A stretch of DNA of 64,000 bases from Nitrosomonas eutropha (GTDB lineage Bacteria; Pseudomonadota; Gammaproteobacteria; Burkholderiales; Nitrosomonadaceae): NCBI RefSeq assembly GCF_900116685.1, contig NZ_FPBL01000002.1, forward strand, positions 248,001 to 312,000, given 5' to 3'. This document shows positions 51,722 through 62,038 of this stretch, piece by piece; the stretch's first letter is position 1; each line of letters starts with the position of its first letter. Position numbers and translations under genes: made by a program. The notes below the pieces were generated by a model that saw only the letters and a program-made list of their open reading frames with translations, was not told the DNA's origin and ran no database searches.

Positions 51722-52024
51722 CTAATTATCGCTCGGGTTATAACCACTTGTATCAGCAGGCCAGGCAGAAAATGGAAATGGACGTCGCTCGCTGTTGAAG
51801 GTCAAAAACAAACTGATCTGATAGTCATACATTGCCAGTTGACGGCCCAGCTTAAGCAGTTGAGTATTGGTTTGCCCAGCCAACAGGGTTGATACCGTCT
51901 GAAATACCGCCAGCAGCGTAATCAGAAATTTCACCCCTCCCTGGACAAAAATAAACAACAGCATAAAAAGCACCCGGGTCCAGGTTTCAGTATTTTGCAA
52001 ACGTTGTTTTACTTCATCATTCAT
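51722..52024 (-). CDS. DUF4389 small membrane protein
   Basis: This 100-residue protein has one or two hydrophobic helices (VLFMLLFIFVQGGVKFLITLLAVFQTVSTLL) and a soluble C-terminus with PFPFSAWP, the pattern of DUF4389. The ATG at 52024 was chosen because the longer frame to 52216 is antisense-like Trp/Arg-rich sequence overlapping the aminopeptidase gene. It lies 31 bp downstream of that gene in the same direction. Function unknown. Confidence 0.75.
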   Translation of the reverse strand: MNDEVKQRLQNTETWTRVLFMLLFIFVQGGVKFLITLLAVFQTVSTLLAGQTNTQLLKLGRQLAMYDYQISLFLTFNSERRPFPFSAWPADTSGYNPSDN

Positions 52025-52055
52025 GGAGAAAATACCTGTGAGATAAAGTTGATAA

Positions 52056-53552
52056 TCAGCGAGTTCTCCCTGTTCTCTTCTGCAGAATCTTGAGCATTTC
52101 CTGCAGAAAATGAATCGACCAGGTAACGCCAAACCCGGTAACATCCGTACTGATCGCACCCAATCCATCCTGATGCCGGGAAGCAGAAAGATCCATATGC
52201 AGCCAGGGAATATCATTTACAAAATGTCGCAGGAAACAAGCAGCAAGAATATGGTCTGCCTCACTTTCTATGGAGCACTGCTTGATGTCGGCAATTTTGC
52301 TTTCGAGATCAGCTTCATAATCATTGTCTACTGGAAACACGCATACCCGCTCGCCACTTGTTCTGCCCACAGCTACCGCATTTTGTGCCAGATAATCACG
52401 GTTGGTAAAAACACCACTGTAGCGAGTGCCCAGTGCAGTAATCAGGCTGCCTGTCAGCGTGGCATAGTCGATAATCAGATCAGGTTTTTCTCTGGCAGCA
52501 AGTGTTAACGTATCCGCCAGTATCAGCCGACCTTCCGCATCCGTATGGACGACTTCTACCGTCATACCATTCAGGGCAGTAATCACATCATTTTGCTTGA
52601 ACGCATCGGGGCTCACGTGGTTCTGGGCGATAGCAAGCCAACAGTCTATGTTGATTGGCAGATCGGCCCGGGTTGCAGCCAGAAGCGCCCCAAGCGCTAC
52701 CGCCGAACCATTCATATCCTCATGCATGCCATACATATAGCGTGCCGATTTAAGATTGTGCCCGCCTGTATCAAAGCAAATACCCTTTCCCACCAGAGCG
52801 ATTGTTCTGTTGGTTTCACTATTTTTTGCCGTTCTGCGTAAATAGACAATCGCTGCGTCATCCGTCAAGCTGCCTTGCGCAACTGCTGTAAATGCACCTG
52901 CCCCCATCTCGCGTAACCGGGATAATTCATATTCCTGGTATTGCCAGTTTTCACTGGCAGCCAGCTTTTTTATTTGTTCACGGTAAGTCTTGGGAGTCAG
53001 CTCATTAGGAGGCAGGATAGTCAATCCTCTGGCAAGAAAATTCCCCTCTGCCTGTGCGTGCTGTATGGCAAACCCAGTGGAATCAGCCGCACCATGCAAA
53101 TAAATTCTCTCCAATGGTTTGTCATCCGCCTTACGTTGTTTACGTATCGGCAGGATTGCCCCGTTAATCCAAGCAATATAAACCGCAAGTTCGGCCAGAT
53201 GTTGTCTTTGTGTTTCATCTCCATAAACAGCCAGATGAATTTCAGCCGGGTTCTCATTCAGCAGCAGTTGCATTGCCTTGCGAATACCGGTTTGTTGTTC
53301 AAATACCGATTTGCTGGTATCCACCATCGTCCAGGCATAAAGCGCACCATTCTGCAGGTTGACAGATAACGGTGTTTCCACCAACCGGCCTGGCGATGCA
53401 CCTTGCCGCTGTAATAAATCATTCAGTACCTGCTCGGCAGGCAATGGGTATTTCCCAGGTATTTTGTCTGTCTTGGGAAAGATGATTAGTAAATGAGAAG
53501 CTTGGGTTGATTCGTCGAAAGTGTTGTCGTTTTGTGTAAGGGTTGCGAGCAT
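52056..53552 (-). CDS. M17-family leucyl aminopeptidase-like metallopeptidase
   Basis: This is a 498-residue cytosolic aminopeptidase. The dizinc site and catalytic residues are all present: GKGICFDTGG (Lys, Asp), LKSARYMYGMHEDMNG (Lys, Asp) and HTDAEGRLILADTL (Asp, Glu, Arg). The N-terminal ~180 residues form the regulatory domain. It is divergent from typical PepA, so it is labelled family-level only. It removes N-terminal residues in peptide turnover; specificity is unknown. It is divergent from thyA. Confidence 0.9.
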   Translation of the reverse strand: MLATLTQNDNTFDESTQASHLLIIFPKTDKIPGKYPLPAEQVLNDLLQRQGASPGRLVETPLSVNLQNGALYAWTMVDTSKSVFEQQTGIRKAMQLLLNENPAEIHLAVYGDETQRQHLAELAVYIAWINGAILPIRKQRKADDKPLERIYLHGAADSTGFAIQHAQAEGNFLARGLTILPPNELTPKTYREQIKKLAASENWQYQEYELSRLREMGAGAFTAVAQGSLTDDAAIVYLRRTAKNSETNRTIALVGKGICFDTGGHNLKSARYMYGMHEDMNGSAVALGALLAATRADLPINIDCWLAIAQNHVSPDAFKQNDVITALNGMTVEVVHTDAEGRLILADTLTLAAREKPDLIIDYATLTGSLITALGTRYSGVFTNRDYLAQNAVAVGRTSGERVCVFPVDNDYEADLESKIADIKQCSIESEADHILAACFLRHFVNDIPWLHMDLSASRHQDGLGAISTDVTGFGVTWSIHFLQEMLKILQKRTGRTR

Positions 53553-53648
53553 TGGTTTCTAGTCGGACGACTTCAGAGAAGTTGATCGCCGTTATTTATC
53601 ATCTAACGTTGTATTATATCTGCTTGATTCATGCTTTCAGGATTATTC

Positions 53649-54443
53649 ATGCATCCATACCTTGATCTGATGCGACATGTGTTGCAATACGGTCATAAAA
53701 AAACCGATCGCACCGGCACCGGGACACTTTCTGTCTTCGGTTATCAGATGCGTTTTGATCTGCAACAGGGGTTTCCGCTGGTAACAACCAAGCAATGCCA
53801 TGTCAAATCGATCATCCATGAATTATTGTGGTTTCTGCGTGGCGATACCAATATTGACAATCTGAAAGAAAATGGTGTTTCCATCTGGAATGCATGGGCA
53901 GATAAAAATGGGGACCTAGGGCCGGTTTACGGTCACCAGTGGCGTTCCTGGACTGTTTCCGGCAACAAATCCATCGACCAGATTGCGCAAGTGATCCAGC
54001 AAATCAAAGAAACACCGGATTCACGCCGGATGATTGTTTCCGCCTGGAACGTGGGAGATCTCGATAAAATGGCACTCGCCCCCTGCCATGTGCTATTTCA
54101 GTTTTATGTGGCGGATGGCAAGCTCTCCTGCCAGCTCTACCAGCGCAGCGCGGATATTTTCCTGGGCGTTCCATTCAACATTGCTTCCTATTCCTTGTTG
54201 ACGCTGATGATCGCGCAGTGCTGCAATCTCAAGCCCGGTGAATTTGTTCATACCTTTGGAGACGCACATCTGTATCTGAATCACCTTGAACAAGCTCGCC
54301 TGCAACTGACTCGTGAACCCAAACCCCTTCCTGTAATGGAACTGAACCCGGCAATCAAAAATATCCTTGACTTCAGATACGAGGATTTCACCCTGCATAA
54401 TTATGATCCTCATCCGCCCATCAAGGCACCGGTTGCCGTATGA
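53649..54443 (+). CDS. thyA: Thymidylate synthase
   Basis: ThyA methylates dUMP to dTMP using methylene-tetrahydrofolate. From the ATG at 53649 it has 264 residues, equal to the E. coli enzyme, and the catalytic cysteine falls at C146 in [27 protein letters not shown] is the dUMP-binding segment. An upstream in-frame ATG at 53631 was rejected on length. It overlaps folA by 4 bp (ATGA), coupling dTMP synthesis with dihydrofolate recycling. Confidence 0.97.
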   Translation: MHPYLDLMRHVLQYGHKKTDRTGTGTLSVFGYQMRFDLQQGFPLVTTKQCHVKSIIHELLWFLRGDTNIDNLKENGVSIWNAWADKNGDLGPVYGHQWRSWTVSGNKSIDQIAQVIQQIKETPDSRRMIVSAWNVGDLDKMALAPCHVLFQFYVADGKLSCQLYQRSADIFLGVPFNIASYSLLTLMIAQCCNLKPGEFVHTFGDAHLYLNHLEQARLQLTREPKPLPVMELNPAIKNILDFRYEDFTLHNYDPHPPIKAPVAV

Positions 54444-54970
54444 CTATCCTGCAACCTGTCACCCCCCGACTTGCCATTCTCGCTGCCGTCTCAGGCAACC
54501 ATGTTATCGGGTTGAACAATTCCCTGCCTTGGCACTTACCAGCAGATCTGAAGCATTTCAAACAGTTGACCACCGGCCATATTGTTGTGATGGGGCGTCG
54601 TACATTTGATTCCATTGGCAAACCCCTGCCTAACCGTACCAATGTTGTGCTCTCTCGTCAGCACAATCTTGATGTGCCGGGGATTATCACGGCACACTCG
54701 ATTCAGGAAGTATTGGACCACTTCACCAATGATGACAGACAGATTTTTGTCATCGGGGGCGCTGAAATATACCGACAAACACTACCGCTGTGTCAGCGCC
54801 TGTACCTGACCGAAATTCAGCAGGATTTCGAAGGCGATACTTTCTTCCCGGAGTACGATCACGACGACTGGCAGGAAATCTCTCGCAAAATCCGCCATGA
54901 AACAGGAGGTAACGGCCTGGAATATCACTTTGTGATGCTGGATCGCAAACTGCCAGATTCTGGTATCTAA
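54440..54970 (+). CDS. folA: Dihydrofolate reductase
   Basis: FolA (176 residues) reduces the dihydrofolate made by ThyA. The N-terminus [20 protein letters not shown] carries the Met20-loop region, [14 protein letters not shown] has the substrate Asp, and [12 protein letters not shown] and [10 protein letters not shown] bind NADPH. The ATG lies within the thyA stop (4-bp overlap). The length is slightly above the 159 of E. coli because of a C-terminal extension. Confidence 0.97.
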   Translation: MTILQPVTPRLAILAAVSGNHVIGLNNSLPWHLPADLKHFKQLTTGHIVVMGRRTFDSIGKPLPNRTNVVLSRQHNLDVPGIITAHSIQEVLDHFTNDDRQIFVIGGAEIYRQTLPLCQRLYLTEIQQDFEGDTFFPEYDHDDWQEISRKIRHETGGNGLEYHFVMLDRKLPDSGI

Positions 54971-55003
54971 ACAAAATTAATCTGGCCTCCTGCCAGGAAA
55001 ACT

Positions 55004-56251
55004 CTACTGCGCTTGCCCCTCACTCCGGGAAACGAGTGATTCCGCTTCTATTCGAGCACGCCACTTTTTCACCCAGCCGCCCAGTTCTTCGGCCGGCATG
55101 GGGCGTGCAATGAAATTTCCTTGCGCCAGATCACAGCCAGTCTGGCGCAGTAATTCCCAGTCTTCGCGACTCTCCACCCCCTCGGCAACTGTTTCCATAC
55201 TCAACTGCTTGGCCAATGCGAGGCTGGCATCATAAATGGCGCGCAGCGTTTCATCCTCGGAAGCGTGATGCACAAACCCTTGATCAATCTTGAGCTCATC
55301 AAACGGAATATCCCGCAACTGTGCCAGTGAGGAATGTCCCGTACCAAAATCATCAATAGACAAATGAAAACGTTTCAGGCGCAAGCGAGTCAGAATTTCC
55401 AGCGAGACACGCACATCTCCCATCAACTGGCTTTCAGTAATCTCCAGCACAATCCTGTTAGGAGGCACCCCAGCTTCAGCTGCCAGCCTGACTACCGTAT
55501 CCTGGAAATCAAGAGATGCCAGGTTGTCCATCGACACATTAACGGCTACTTTCAGATCACAACCCAGCTTCTGCCATATTCCTGCCTGAGCAAAGGCTTG
55601 CCTGAGCACCGCCTGGGTAAGGTGATTAATCAGGCCGCATTTTTCTGCCGTACCAATAAACTGATTAGGATAGATCACCCCATCTACGGGGTGATGCCAG
55701 CGTACCAGTGTTTCAACTCCGGCTATTTCCCCAGTCTCTACCCGAACTTTCGGCTGGTAATAGTTGACCAGCTCTCCAGAATTAAGCGCATTTTTGATTG
55801 CCACCGCATCGTAGGTTTTAGAGGCAGCTCCCTTCTCACTTTGTCCGGATAACGACGAAGCCAGCTTCATCAGCTGCATTCGCAGCGCTTCAGGCTGTAC
55901 CGGTTTTTGCAAGTAACCCAGAATGGGAATCTTGTGTGCCTGTACCAGTTTTTCCGTCGTTTTGAGCATGCGCTCATCCTCACCGCTAACAAGAATCAGA
56001 CTGCCAGTAAATTTCCGTTCAACCAGATGGCGTACGAATTCAATGCCATCCATGCCAGGCATGTTGAGATCCAGCAAAATCAGATCAGGACGGGTAGCAG
56101 CATCATCCAGCAACTTCAATGCATCCACACCGTTTTCGCAACAATCAACTGATGGAAAACCCAAATTGACCAGCATGCGCGCCAACAACTTCAGTATGAA
56201 TGGATCATCGTCCAGGATCAGGATTCTGGTTGTAGATATATCAGTCATCAT
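55004..56251 (-). CDS. Response regulator with EAL c-di-GMP phosphodiesterase domain
   Basis: This is about 415 residues. The N-terminal receiver domain has the acidic pocket ILDDDP, the phospho-acceptor Asp in LILLDLNMPGMDG and the conserved Lys in LQKPVQP. The EAL domain (~150-400) shows VETLVRWHHP in place of EALLR, with the Glu kept. NVSMDNL, EITESQLM, IDDFGTGHSSL, LKIDQGFV and ETVAEGVES are also intact, so c-di-GMP hydrolysis is plausible. The start at 56251 (adjacent ATGs at 56251 and 56248) drops an upstream leader. No sensor kinase is adjacent. Confidence 0.9.
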   Translation of the reverse strand: MMTDISTTRILILDDDPFILKLLARMLVNLGFPSVDCCENGVDALKLLDDAATRPDLILLDLNMPGMDGIEFVRHLVERKFTGSLILVSGEDERMLKTTEKLVQAHKIPILGYLQKPVQPEALRMQLMKLASSLSGQSEKGAASKTYDAVAIKNALNSGELVNYYQPKVRVETGEIAGVETLVRWHHPVDGVIYPNQFIGTAEKCGLINHLTQAVLRQAFAQAGIWQKLGCDLKVAVNVSMDNLASLDFQDTVVRLAAEAGVPPNRIVLEITESQLMGDVRVSLEILTRLRLKRFHLSIDDFGTGHSSLAQLRDIPFDELKIDQGFVHHASEDETLRAIYDASLALAKQLSMETVAEGVESREDWELLRQTGCDLAQGNFIARPMPAEELGGWVKKWRARIEAESLVSRSEGQAQ

Positions 56252-56453
56252 CGCTTCATCAATTACCCGTGCACAAATCTCAGTAACCCAATAAAAGCAT
56301 AGCACGCCGAAATAATCCCGGACGAAGTTAAATAAAATTTCTCATCATAATAAGCAGGTAATTCTTCCTTTGCTTGCTAACTAAGAGCGACTTCAAGCAC
56401 AGCAGAATACCAAAAACCCGATCTCTAAAAACCATTCCAGGAATCTGAAAGAT

Positions 56454-58679
56454 ATGAATACTGGAAACAATACGACTTTTCTAGCTCATGTCCGTCAGGA
56501 TAAAGAAAATTTCTGGCATGAACACGCCCTGGATGAACACTTGCGTGAAGTCGATCGCCGTGCAGGTGAAGCAGCCAATGCTTTTGATAGCGCCGACTGG
56601 GCCAGGCTGGCGGGAATATGGCACGATCTGGGTAAATACAGCAATGAATTTCAGCGCTACATTAAAAATGTCAGCGGCTATAACGCCGAAGCACATATCG
56701 AAGGTGCACCAGGCCGTGTGGATCACTCCACAGCGGGAGCCATTCATGCGATGCGCCAACTGGATGAGCCTGGTCGCATTCTGGCTTATCTGATTGCAGG
56801 TCATCACGCTGGCCTGCCAGACTGGTCCGCTTCAGAAACTGGTGGCAAGTCGCTTTCCGTACGTTTGAACCCGGAACATGACTATCTGCTCAACCGTATC
56901 CCGCCTCACGCTGTTCCCGCAGATATTTTTGATCAAACCCTACCGATCACCAAACCTAAAGGGGGCACGAAAGGATTGCATCTTTGGTTGCGCATGCTGT
57001 TTTCGTGTTTAACCGATGCTGATTTTCTCGATACCGAGGCTTTCATGGATGGCAGCAAAGCCGCCGTCCGCAAAGGTTATCGCGATTTGGCCGACTTGCT
57101 GGAAACATTTGATAACTACATGATGAGTAAAGCCAAAACTGATACACCGGTTAATGTCATCCGTACCGCTATCCTGAACCAATGTCGGGAAAAAGCGCAG
57201 CTTGTACCGGGAATGTTTTCCCTGACGGTACCGACAGGAGGAGGAAAAACCCTATCTGGAACAGCCTTCGCATTAAAGCATGCGATACGGCACCAGAAGC
57301 GGCGCATTATCTACGTCATCCCGTACACCAGCATCATCGAACAGACTGCCAATATTTTTCGCGATGTTTTTGGCGACAACATCGTTGAACATCACGCCAA
57401 TCTCGATCCCGACAAGGAAGATGCCTGCTCCCGGCTGGCAACGGAAAACTGGGATGCACCGATCATCGTCACCACCAATGTCCAGTTTTTTGAATCCCTG
57501 TTTGCTGCCCGCACCAGCCGCTGCCGCAAGCTGCACAACATCATCAACAGTGTCGTCGTGCTGGATGAAGCACAATTGCTGCCACCAGAATTCTTGCAGC
57601 CAATCGCTGACATCATGAATCTGCTGGTAGCCCATTACGGCGTAACATTCGTACTTTCCACAGCTACTCAGCCAGCCTTGGGTTCTTTTCAATCTTTTGG
57701 TGAACAGCCTTTTCGCGGGTTAGATAATGTGCGCGAGATCATGGATGACCCGGACAGTCTGTACCGGAAACTAAAACGGGTTGAAGTCACAGTTCCCGAT
57801 GATCTGACAACGCCTGACGACTGGCAAAGTATCGCCAATGCACTGCAAAAACACTCAACCATACTTTGCATTGTCAATCGCCGCGACGATGCACGTGAAC
57901 TGTACCGATTGATGCCGGAAGGAACCATACACTTATCGGCACTAATGTGCGGAGAACACCGCAGCCACGTTATCGCTGACATCAGGGCAAAATTGAAGAA
58001 TAACCAGTCTGTTCGCGTGATCAGCACGCAACTGGTAGAAGCCGGCGTAGATTTTGATTTTCCGGTGGTGTATCGCGCACTGGCCGGGCTGGATTCAATT
58101 GCACAGGCCGCCGGACGCTGCAACCGGGAGGGCAAACTTTACACACCAGGGAAAGTAGTGGTTTTCGTCCCCCCCAAACCCGCGCCTCCCGGCTTGTTGC
58201 GCCAGGCTGCACAGATCTCGGTCAGTCTGCTAGCCGGCAATAAAAATGATGTGCTGGAACGCGGACTTGCCAAGCGGTTCTTCGAACATCTTTACATACG
58301 CGCTCCTTCGCTCGACAAATATGGCATCCATGATTTGCTTACACGCGATGCCGGCGATGGCGCAATTCAGTTCCGCACCGCAGCAACCAGATTCCAACTG
58401 ATAGATGACAGCACCTACCAGACCATACTGGTGCGCTATGACGACAACGATATATTGCTTGATCAACTGAAAAAGGAAGGGCCACAACGCTGGCTGATGC
58501 GTAAGCTACAGCGGTACTCAGTCAATCTGCCCAGGTATGTATTCGCACGGCTTGAAGCAAAGGGCGACGTATGTCAGATATGGCCTGGCATTTACGCACA
58601 GGCAAGTGCAGCACTCTACAACGATAAGCTCGGCGTGGTGTTCGACAGCAACATCACGCCGGATAGCCTGGTGATTTGA
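56454..58679 (+). CDS. cas3: CRISPR-associated nuclease-helicase Cas3 (type I-C)
   Basis: Cas3 (741 residues) unwinds and degrades DNA marked by Cascade. The N-terminal HD nuclease has H57-D58 in GIWHDLGK, DHSTAGAIHA and AGHHAGLPD. The SF2 helicase has Walker A PTGGGKT (260-266), a DEAQ box (D371-Q374), STATQPAL (motif III) and QAAGRCNREG (motif VI). HD and helicase are in one chain, as usual for I-C. It is the first gene of a seven-gene operon, and cas5 starts 15 bp after its stop. Confidence 0.97.
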   Translation: MNTGNNTTFLAHVRQDKENFWHEHALDEHLREVDRRAGEAANAFDSADWARLAGIWHDLGKYSNEFQRYIKNVSGYNAEAHIEGAPGRVDHSTAGAIHAMRQLDEPGRILAYLIAGHHAGLPDWSASETGGKSLSVRLNPEHDYLLNRIPPHAVPADIFDQTLPITKPKGGTKGLHLWLRMLFSCLTDADFLDTEAFMDGSKAAVRKGYRDLADLLETFDNYMMSKAKTDTPVNVIRTAILNQCREKAQLVPGMFSLTVPTGGGKTLSGTAFALKHAIRHQKRRIIYVIPYTSIIEQTANIFRDVFGDNIVEHHANLDPDKEDACSRLATENWDAPIIVTTNVQFFESLFAARTSRCRKLHNIINSVVVLDEAQLLPPEFLQPIADIMNLLVAHYGVTFVLSTATQPALGSFQSFGEQPFRGLDNVREIMDDPDSLYRKLKRVEVTVPDDLTTPDDWQSIANALQKHSTILCIVNRRDDARELYRLMPEGTIHLSALMCGEHRSHVIADIRAKLKNNQSVRVISTQLVEAGVDFDFPVVYRALAGLDSIAQAAGRCNREGKLYTPGKVVVFVPPKPAPPGLLRQAAQISVSLLAGNKNDVLERGLAKRFFEHLYIRAPSLDKYGIHDLLTRDAGDGAIQFRTAATRFQLIDDSTYQTILVRYDDNDILLDQLKKEGPQRWLMRKLQRYSVNLPRYVFARLEAKGDVCQIWPGIYAQASAALYNDKLGVVFDSNITPDSLVI

Positions 58680-58694
58680 ACAAGGATAGAAAAC

Positions 58695-59420
58695 ATGAAA
58701 ACCTATTGTCTGGAAGTATCGGGTGATTTCGCCTGCTTCACTCGGCCGGAAATGAAAGTCGAACGTGTCAGCTATGACGTGATGACTCCTTCTGCCGCAC
58801 GCGCTGTGTTTGAAGCCATTCTGTGGAAACCTGCCATTCAGTGGCATATCACCAAAATAGAAGTGCTAAATCCGATTAAATGGATCAATCTGCGGCGCAA
58901 TGAAGTCGGGGCAGTTATATCAACGCGCAATGTACAGACTGCCATGAACAGTGGTAGCGGCGACCTTGGCCTGTACATCGAGGATGTACGCCAGCAGCGT
59001 GCCGGATTGTTCCTGCGCGATGTTGCCTATCGTATTCATGCACACTTTGGAATGCGTGATGCCTCACAGCGCAAGCATCACTACCCGCATCTGGTGAAAC
59101 ATCCCATCAATGACCCGGAGGAACGGCAAATAGCTGATGCAGCTAATACCCCGGCAAAATTTCTCGCCATGTTCGAACGTCGCGTTGCCAAAGGGCAATG
59201 CGTGAACCAGCCTTATCTGGGTTGTCGCGAATTTTCTGCCAGCTTCAGGCTGATCGAGGATATTTCTGCCGAGCCCTCGCCAATCACCGAAACCCGTGAT
59301 CTGGGCTGGATGCTGTACGACATGAATTACTCCGATCCTGTCAGCCCTAATCCACGCTTCTTCCGGGCTGAAATGAAAAATGGTGGGCTGGATTTGAACA
59401 ACGTGGAGGTGCGGGGATGA
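58695..59420 (+). CDS. cas5c: Cas5c, pre-crRNA endonuclease and Cascade subunit
   Basis: In type I-C, which lacks Cas6, Cas5c (241 residues) cleaves the repeat and then caps the crRNA 5' end. The N-terminal ferredoxin-like part runs from YCLEVSGDFACFTRPEMKVE. KHH at 127-129 may be part of the cleavage site. The C-terminal signature ERRVAKGQCVNQPYLGCRE is typical. It overlaps cas8c by 4 bp. Confidence 0.95.
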   Translation: MKTYCLEVSGDFACFTRPEMKVERVSYDVMTPSAARAVFEAILWKPAIQWHITKIEVLNPIKWINLRRNEVGAVISTRNVQTAMNSGSGDLGLYIEDVRQQRAGLFLRDVAYRIHAHFGMRDASQRKHHYPHLVKHPINDPEERQIADAANTPAKFLAMFERRVAKGQCVNQPYLGCREFSASFRLIEDISAEPSPITETRDLGWMLYDMNYSDPVSPNPRFFRAEMKNGGLDLNNVEVRG

Positions 59421-61105
59421 TCCTGCAAGCGCTATATAAATACTACGAACGCAAGCCGGATTTACCTCGCCCTGGTTTTGAAATCAAACCTATCCCGTTC
59501 ATTCTCGAGATCAATGCTGATGGTAGCCTCGTGCAGATCGAGGACACGAGAACCATGGCAGGCAAGAAGAAAATTGCTCGCAGCTTTCTAGTACCCCAAG
59601 GAGTAAAGAGAGCTTCTGGGATTACAGCCAATTCATTGTGGGATACTGCTGAATATGTGCTGGGCATAACCAATACAGGAAAACCGGAACGGGTACAGGA
59701 ACAGCACGCAGCATTCCTGGCAAAACTGGAAGTATTAGCCAACGAGATTAACGATGCCGGATTGAATGCTATTTGCACATTCCTGCACTCTCCTGAAAAA
59801 GAGCGATTGGAGAATGACCCGCTCTGGTCAGAAATTCGTGACACCAACTCCATTCTTAGTTTCCGGCTAAGTGGTGATAAGGAGCTGGTTTGCCAGCGCC
59901 CGGCAGTCCACACCCTGTTTGAAAATGCAAGTACAGAAGCAGAAAAAATCATCTGTCTGATTACCGGCAAACCTGACCACTTCGAGCGCCTGCATATTGC
60001 CATCAAAGGTGTCTGGGGCGCCCAGACCAGCGGTGCGAATATAGTTTCCTTCAATAAGGAGGCATTCAATTCTTTTGCCAAAGAACAGGGAGCTAATGCG
60101 CCCGTAGGCAAACATGCTGCTTTTGCCTACACCACCGCACTCAACCATTTATTAAGTAGAGAAAGTACCCAGCGCATTCAGATGGGTGATGCTTCCACTG
60201 TGTTCTGGTCCGAGCAATCTTCTCCACTGGAGGATTCATTTGCCAGTATTTTTGATGAGCCACCCAAGGATGATCCAGCAAGGCAAACGCGCGCTATCGA
60301 AGCCTTATTCAAGTCACCAGAGACCGGCACATTTTCTGATGAGGGGGGTGATACTCCTTTTTATGTGCTGGGGCTGGCTCCCAATGCGGCGCGCATCAGT
60401 GTGCGTTTCTGGCTGACAGGCACGGTTGCCGGAATGTCGCAGCGGATACGCCGGCATTTCGAGGATCTGAAAATTGTTCATGCCAGCTTCGAGAAACCTT
60501 CCCGTCTGCTGGTTTCCACAGCCACACAAGGCAAATCAGAAAATATTCCACCCAATCTGGCCGGTGATTCTATGCGAGCCATTCTGGAAGGGTTACCTTA
60601 TCCGCAAACCCTGCTGGCTGCTGCCGTGCGCCGCATTCGTGCAGAACGGAAAATCACCTATCCACGCGCCTCGCTCATCAAAGCCTGTTTGAACCGGCAG
60701 GTACATCATTCATCCTCTCAAGAAAAGGAGATCACAGTGTCACTCGATAATTCCAATACCAATCCCGGTTACCGTACCGGCCGTCTGTTTGCCGCGCTGG
60801 AAAAGATACAGGAAGAATCCAGCCCGGGGCTAAACGCCACGATTCGTGATCGCTTCTATGGCGCAGCCTCCAGTACGCCGGTTACCGTATTTGCCAACCT
60901 GATGAAGCTGAAAAATCATCATCTTGCCAAGCTGGAAGAAGGGCGCAAACGCTTTTTTGAAAAACTTATCGGCGAAATCATGGCCAATATCAGCGACTTC
61001 CCGACACATCTGAATCTGGCCGATCAAGGGCGCTTTGCTATCGGGTATTACCATCAGCGACAAGCCTTCTTCACTAAATCCGAACCTGCTAATAAAGGAG
61101 AATAA
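59417..61105 (+). CDS. cas8c: Cas8c (Csd1), large subunit of type I-C Cascade
   Basis: Cas8c (562 residues) recognises the PAM and helps load target DNA. The N-terminus [17 protein letters not shown] and the conserved [16 protein letters not shown] and [16 protein letters not shown] segments match Csd1. GGAGGTGCGGGG precedes the ATG, which overlaps the cas5 stop. The C-terminal ~120 residues are also the probable separate product Cas11c (see next entry). Confidence 0.95.
   Translation: MILQALYKYYERKPDLPRPGFEIKPIPFILEINADGSLVQIEDTRTMAGKKKIARSFLVPQGVKRASGITANSLWDTAEYVLGITNTGKPERVQEQHAAFLAKLEVLANEINDAGLNAICTFLHSPEKERLENDPLWSEIRDTNSILSFRLSGDKELVCQRPAVHTLFENASTEAEKIICLITGKPDHFERLHIAIKGVWGAQTSGANIVSFNKEAFNSFAKEQGANAPVGKHAAFAYTTALNHLLSRESTQRIQMGDASTVFWSEQSSPLEDSFASIFDEPPKDDPARQTRAIEALFKSPETGTFSDEGGDTPFYVLGLAPNAARISVRFWLTGTVAGMSQRIRRHFEDLKIVHASFEKPSRLLVSTATQGKSENIPPNLAGDSMRAILEGLPYPQTLLAAAVRRIRAERKITYPRASLIKACLNRQVHHSSSQEKEITVSLDNSNTNPGYRTGRLFAALEKIQEESSPGLNATIRDRFYGAASSTPVTVFANLMKLKNHHLAKLEEGRKRFFEKLIGEIMANISDFPTHLNLADQGRFAIGYYHQRQAFFTKSEPANKGE
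60725..60730 (+). promoter_or_regulatory. Internal Shine-Dalgarno driving Cas11c
   Basis: A perfect AAGGAG inside the cas8c coding region lies 6 nt upstream of the in-frame GTG at 60737, ideal spacing for internal initiation. Confidence 0.75.
60737..61105 (+). CDS. cas11c: Cas11c small subunit by internal translation within cas8c
   Basis: An in-frame GTG at codon 441 of cas8c, preceded by a strong AAGGAG, would give a 122-residue protein ending at the cas8c stop. Its helical content ([36 protein letters not shown]) and size fit the Cas11c small subunits shown in other I-C systems to be made from internal starts and to line the Cascade belly. The start and ribosome-binding site are seen; use in this organism is inferred. 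Confidence 0.8.
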   Translation: MSLDNSNTNPGYRTGRLFAALEKIQEESSPGLNATIRDRFYGAASSTPVTVFANLMKLKNHHLAKLEEGRKRFFEKLIGEIMANISDFPTHLNLADQGRFAIGYYHQRQAFFTKSEPANKGE

Positions 61106-61110
61106 TCACC

Positions 61111-62031
61111 ATGACACTGAAAAACCGCTATGACTTTGTACTGTTATTCGATGTAAAAGACGGTAATCCGAATGGTGACCCAGATGCAGGTAACCTGCCG
61201 CGTGTCGATGCGGAAACCGGGCTGGGATTGATGACGGATGTCGCCCTGAAACGCAAAGTGCGTAACTTTGTCAGTATGACCAGGGATCAGTCGGAGGTAA
61301 CAGAATCCTTGAATGGAGACAAAAAACGCTTCGAGATTTACGTTAAAGAGAAAGCCATTCTCAATAATCAGAACAAGCGCGCCTATGTCGGCATCGGCAA
61401 ACCCGAGCTGCTGGAAGGAGAGGATAAAAAGCGTAAAGGAGGCAATGCCGTTGAAGAAGCTCGTCAGTGGATGTGTAAAAATTTCTATGATGTACGCACG
61501 TTTGGGGCTGTCATGTCTACCGGTATCAACTGCGGCCAAGTACGCGGCCCGGTACAACTCACCTTTGCCCGCTCTATCAATCCTATCGTGGCGTTGGAAC
61601 ATTCCATTACCCGCATGGCTGTCGCTACTGAAGTGGAAGCTGAAAAACAGTCTGGCGACAACCGTACCATGGGCCGCAAATTCACCGTACCGTACGGTCT
61701 CTACGTTGCCCACGGTTTTATCTCTGCCCATCTTGCCAACCAAACTGATTTTGGTGAAGACGACCTCGAATTACTGTGGCAGGCACTCGAAAGCATGTTC
61801 GAGCATGATCGCTCTGCTGCACGAGGTGAAATGGCAACCCGGGGGCTGTATGTGTTCAAACATGACAGCGAACTGGGTAACGCTCCGGCTCACAGTTTAT
61901 TCGCACGCATTCAGCCCAAACTAAAAATAAAAAATGAAAATTCCGTCGTACGTGACTTTGGTGATTACACCGTTATGGTAGATGAGGCAGACTTGCCGCA
62001 GGGCGTGACATTACAGCGTATTGTTGGCTGA
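61111..62031 (+). CDS. cas7c: Cas7c (Csd2), Cascade backbone subunit
   Basis: Cas7c (306 residues) polymerises along the crRNA spacer. It shows the family N-terminus [17 protein letters not shown], an RRM-like fold with [19 protein letters not shown] and the C-terminal [11 protein letters not shown]. The Shine-Dalgarno AAAGGAGAA precedes the ATG, 5 bp after cas8c. Confidence 0.96.
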   Translation: MTLKNRYDFVLLFDVKDGNPNGDPDAGNLPRVDAETGLGLMTDVALKRKVRNFVSMTRDQSEVTESLNGDKKRFEIYVKEKAILNNQNKRAYVGIGKPELLEGEDKKRKGGNAVEEARQWMCKNFYDVRTFGAVMSTGINCGQVRGPVQLTFARSINPIVALEHSITRMAVATEVEAEKQSGDNRTMGRKFTVPYGLYVAHGFISAHLANQTDFGEDDLELLWQALESMFEHDRSAARGEMATRGLYVFKHDSELGNAPAHSLFARIQPKLKIKNENSVVRDFGDYTVMVDEADLPQGVTLQRIVG

Positions 62032-62038
62032 TAGCAGC

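Noticed and set aside
52025-52216. N-terminal extension of the DUF4389 protein.
   Set aside because: It is antisense-like sequence overlapping the aminopeptidase gene; the ATG at 52024 gives the usual compact protein.
54982-54996. Short hairpin (CTGGC/GCCAG) between folA and the EAL gene, considered as a bidirectional terminator.
   Set aside because: Only a 5-bp stem and no good T-tract on either strand.
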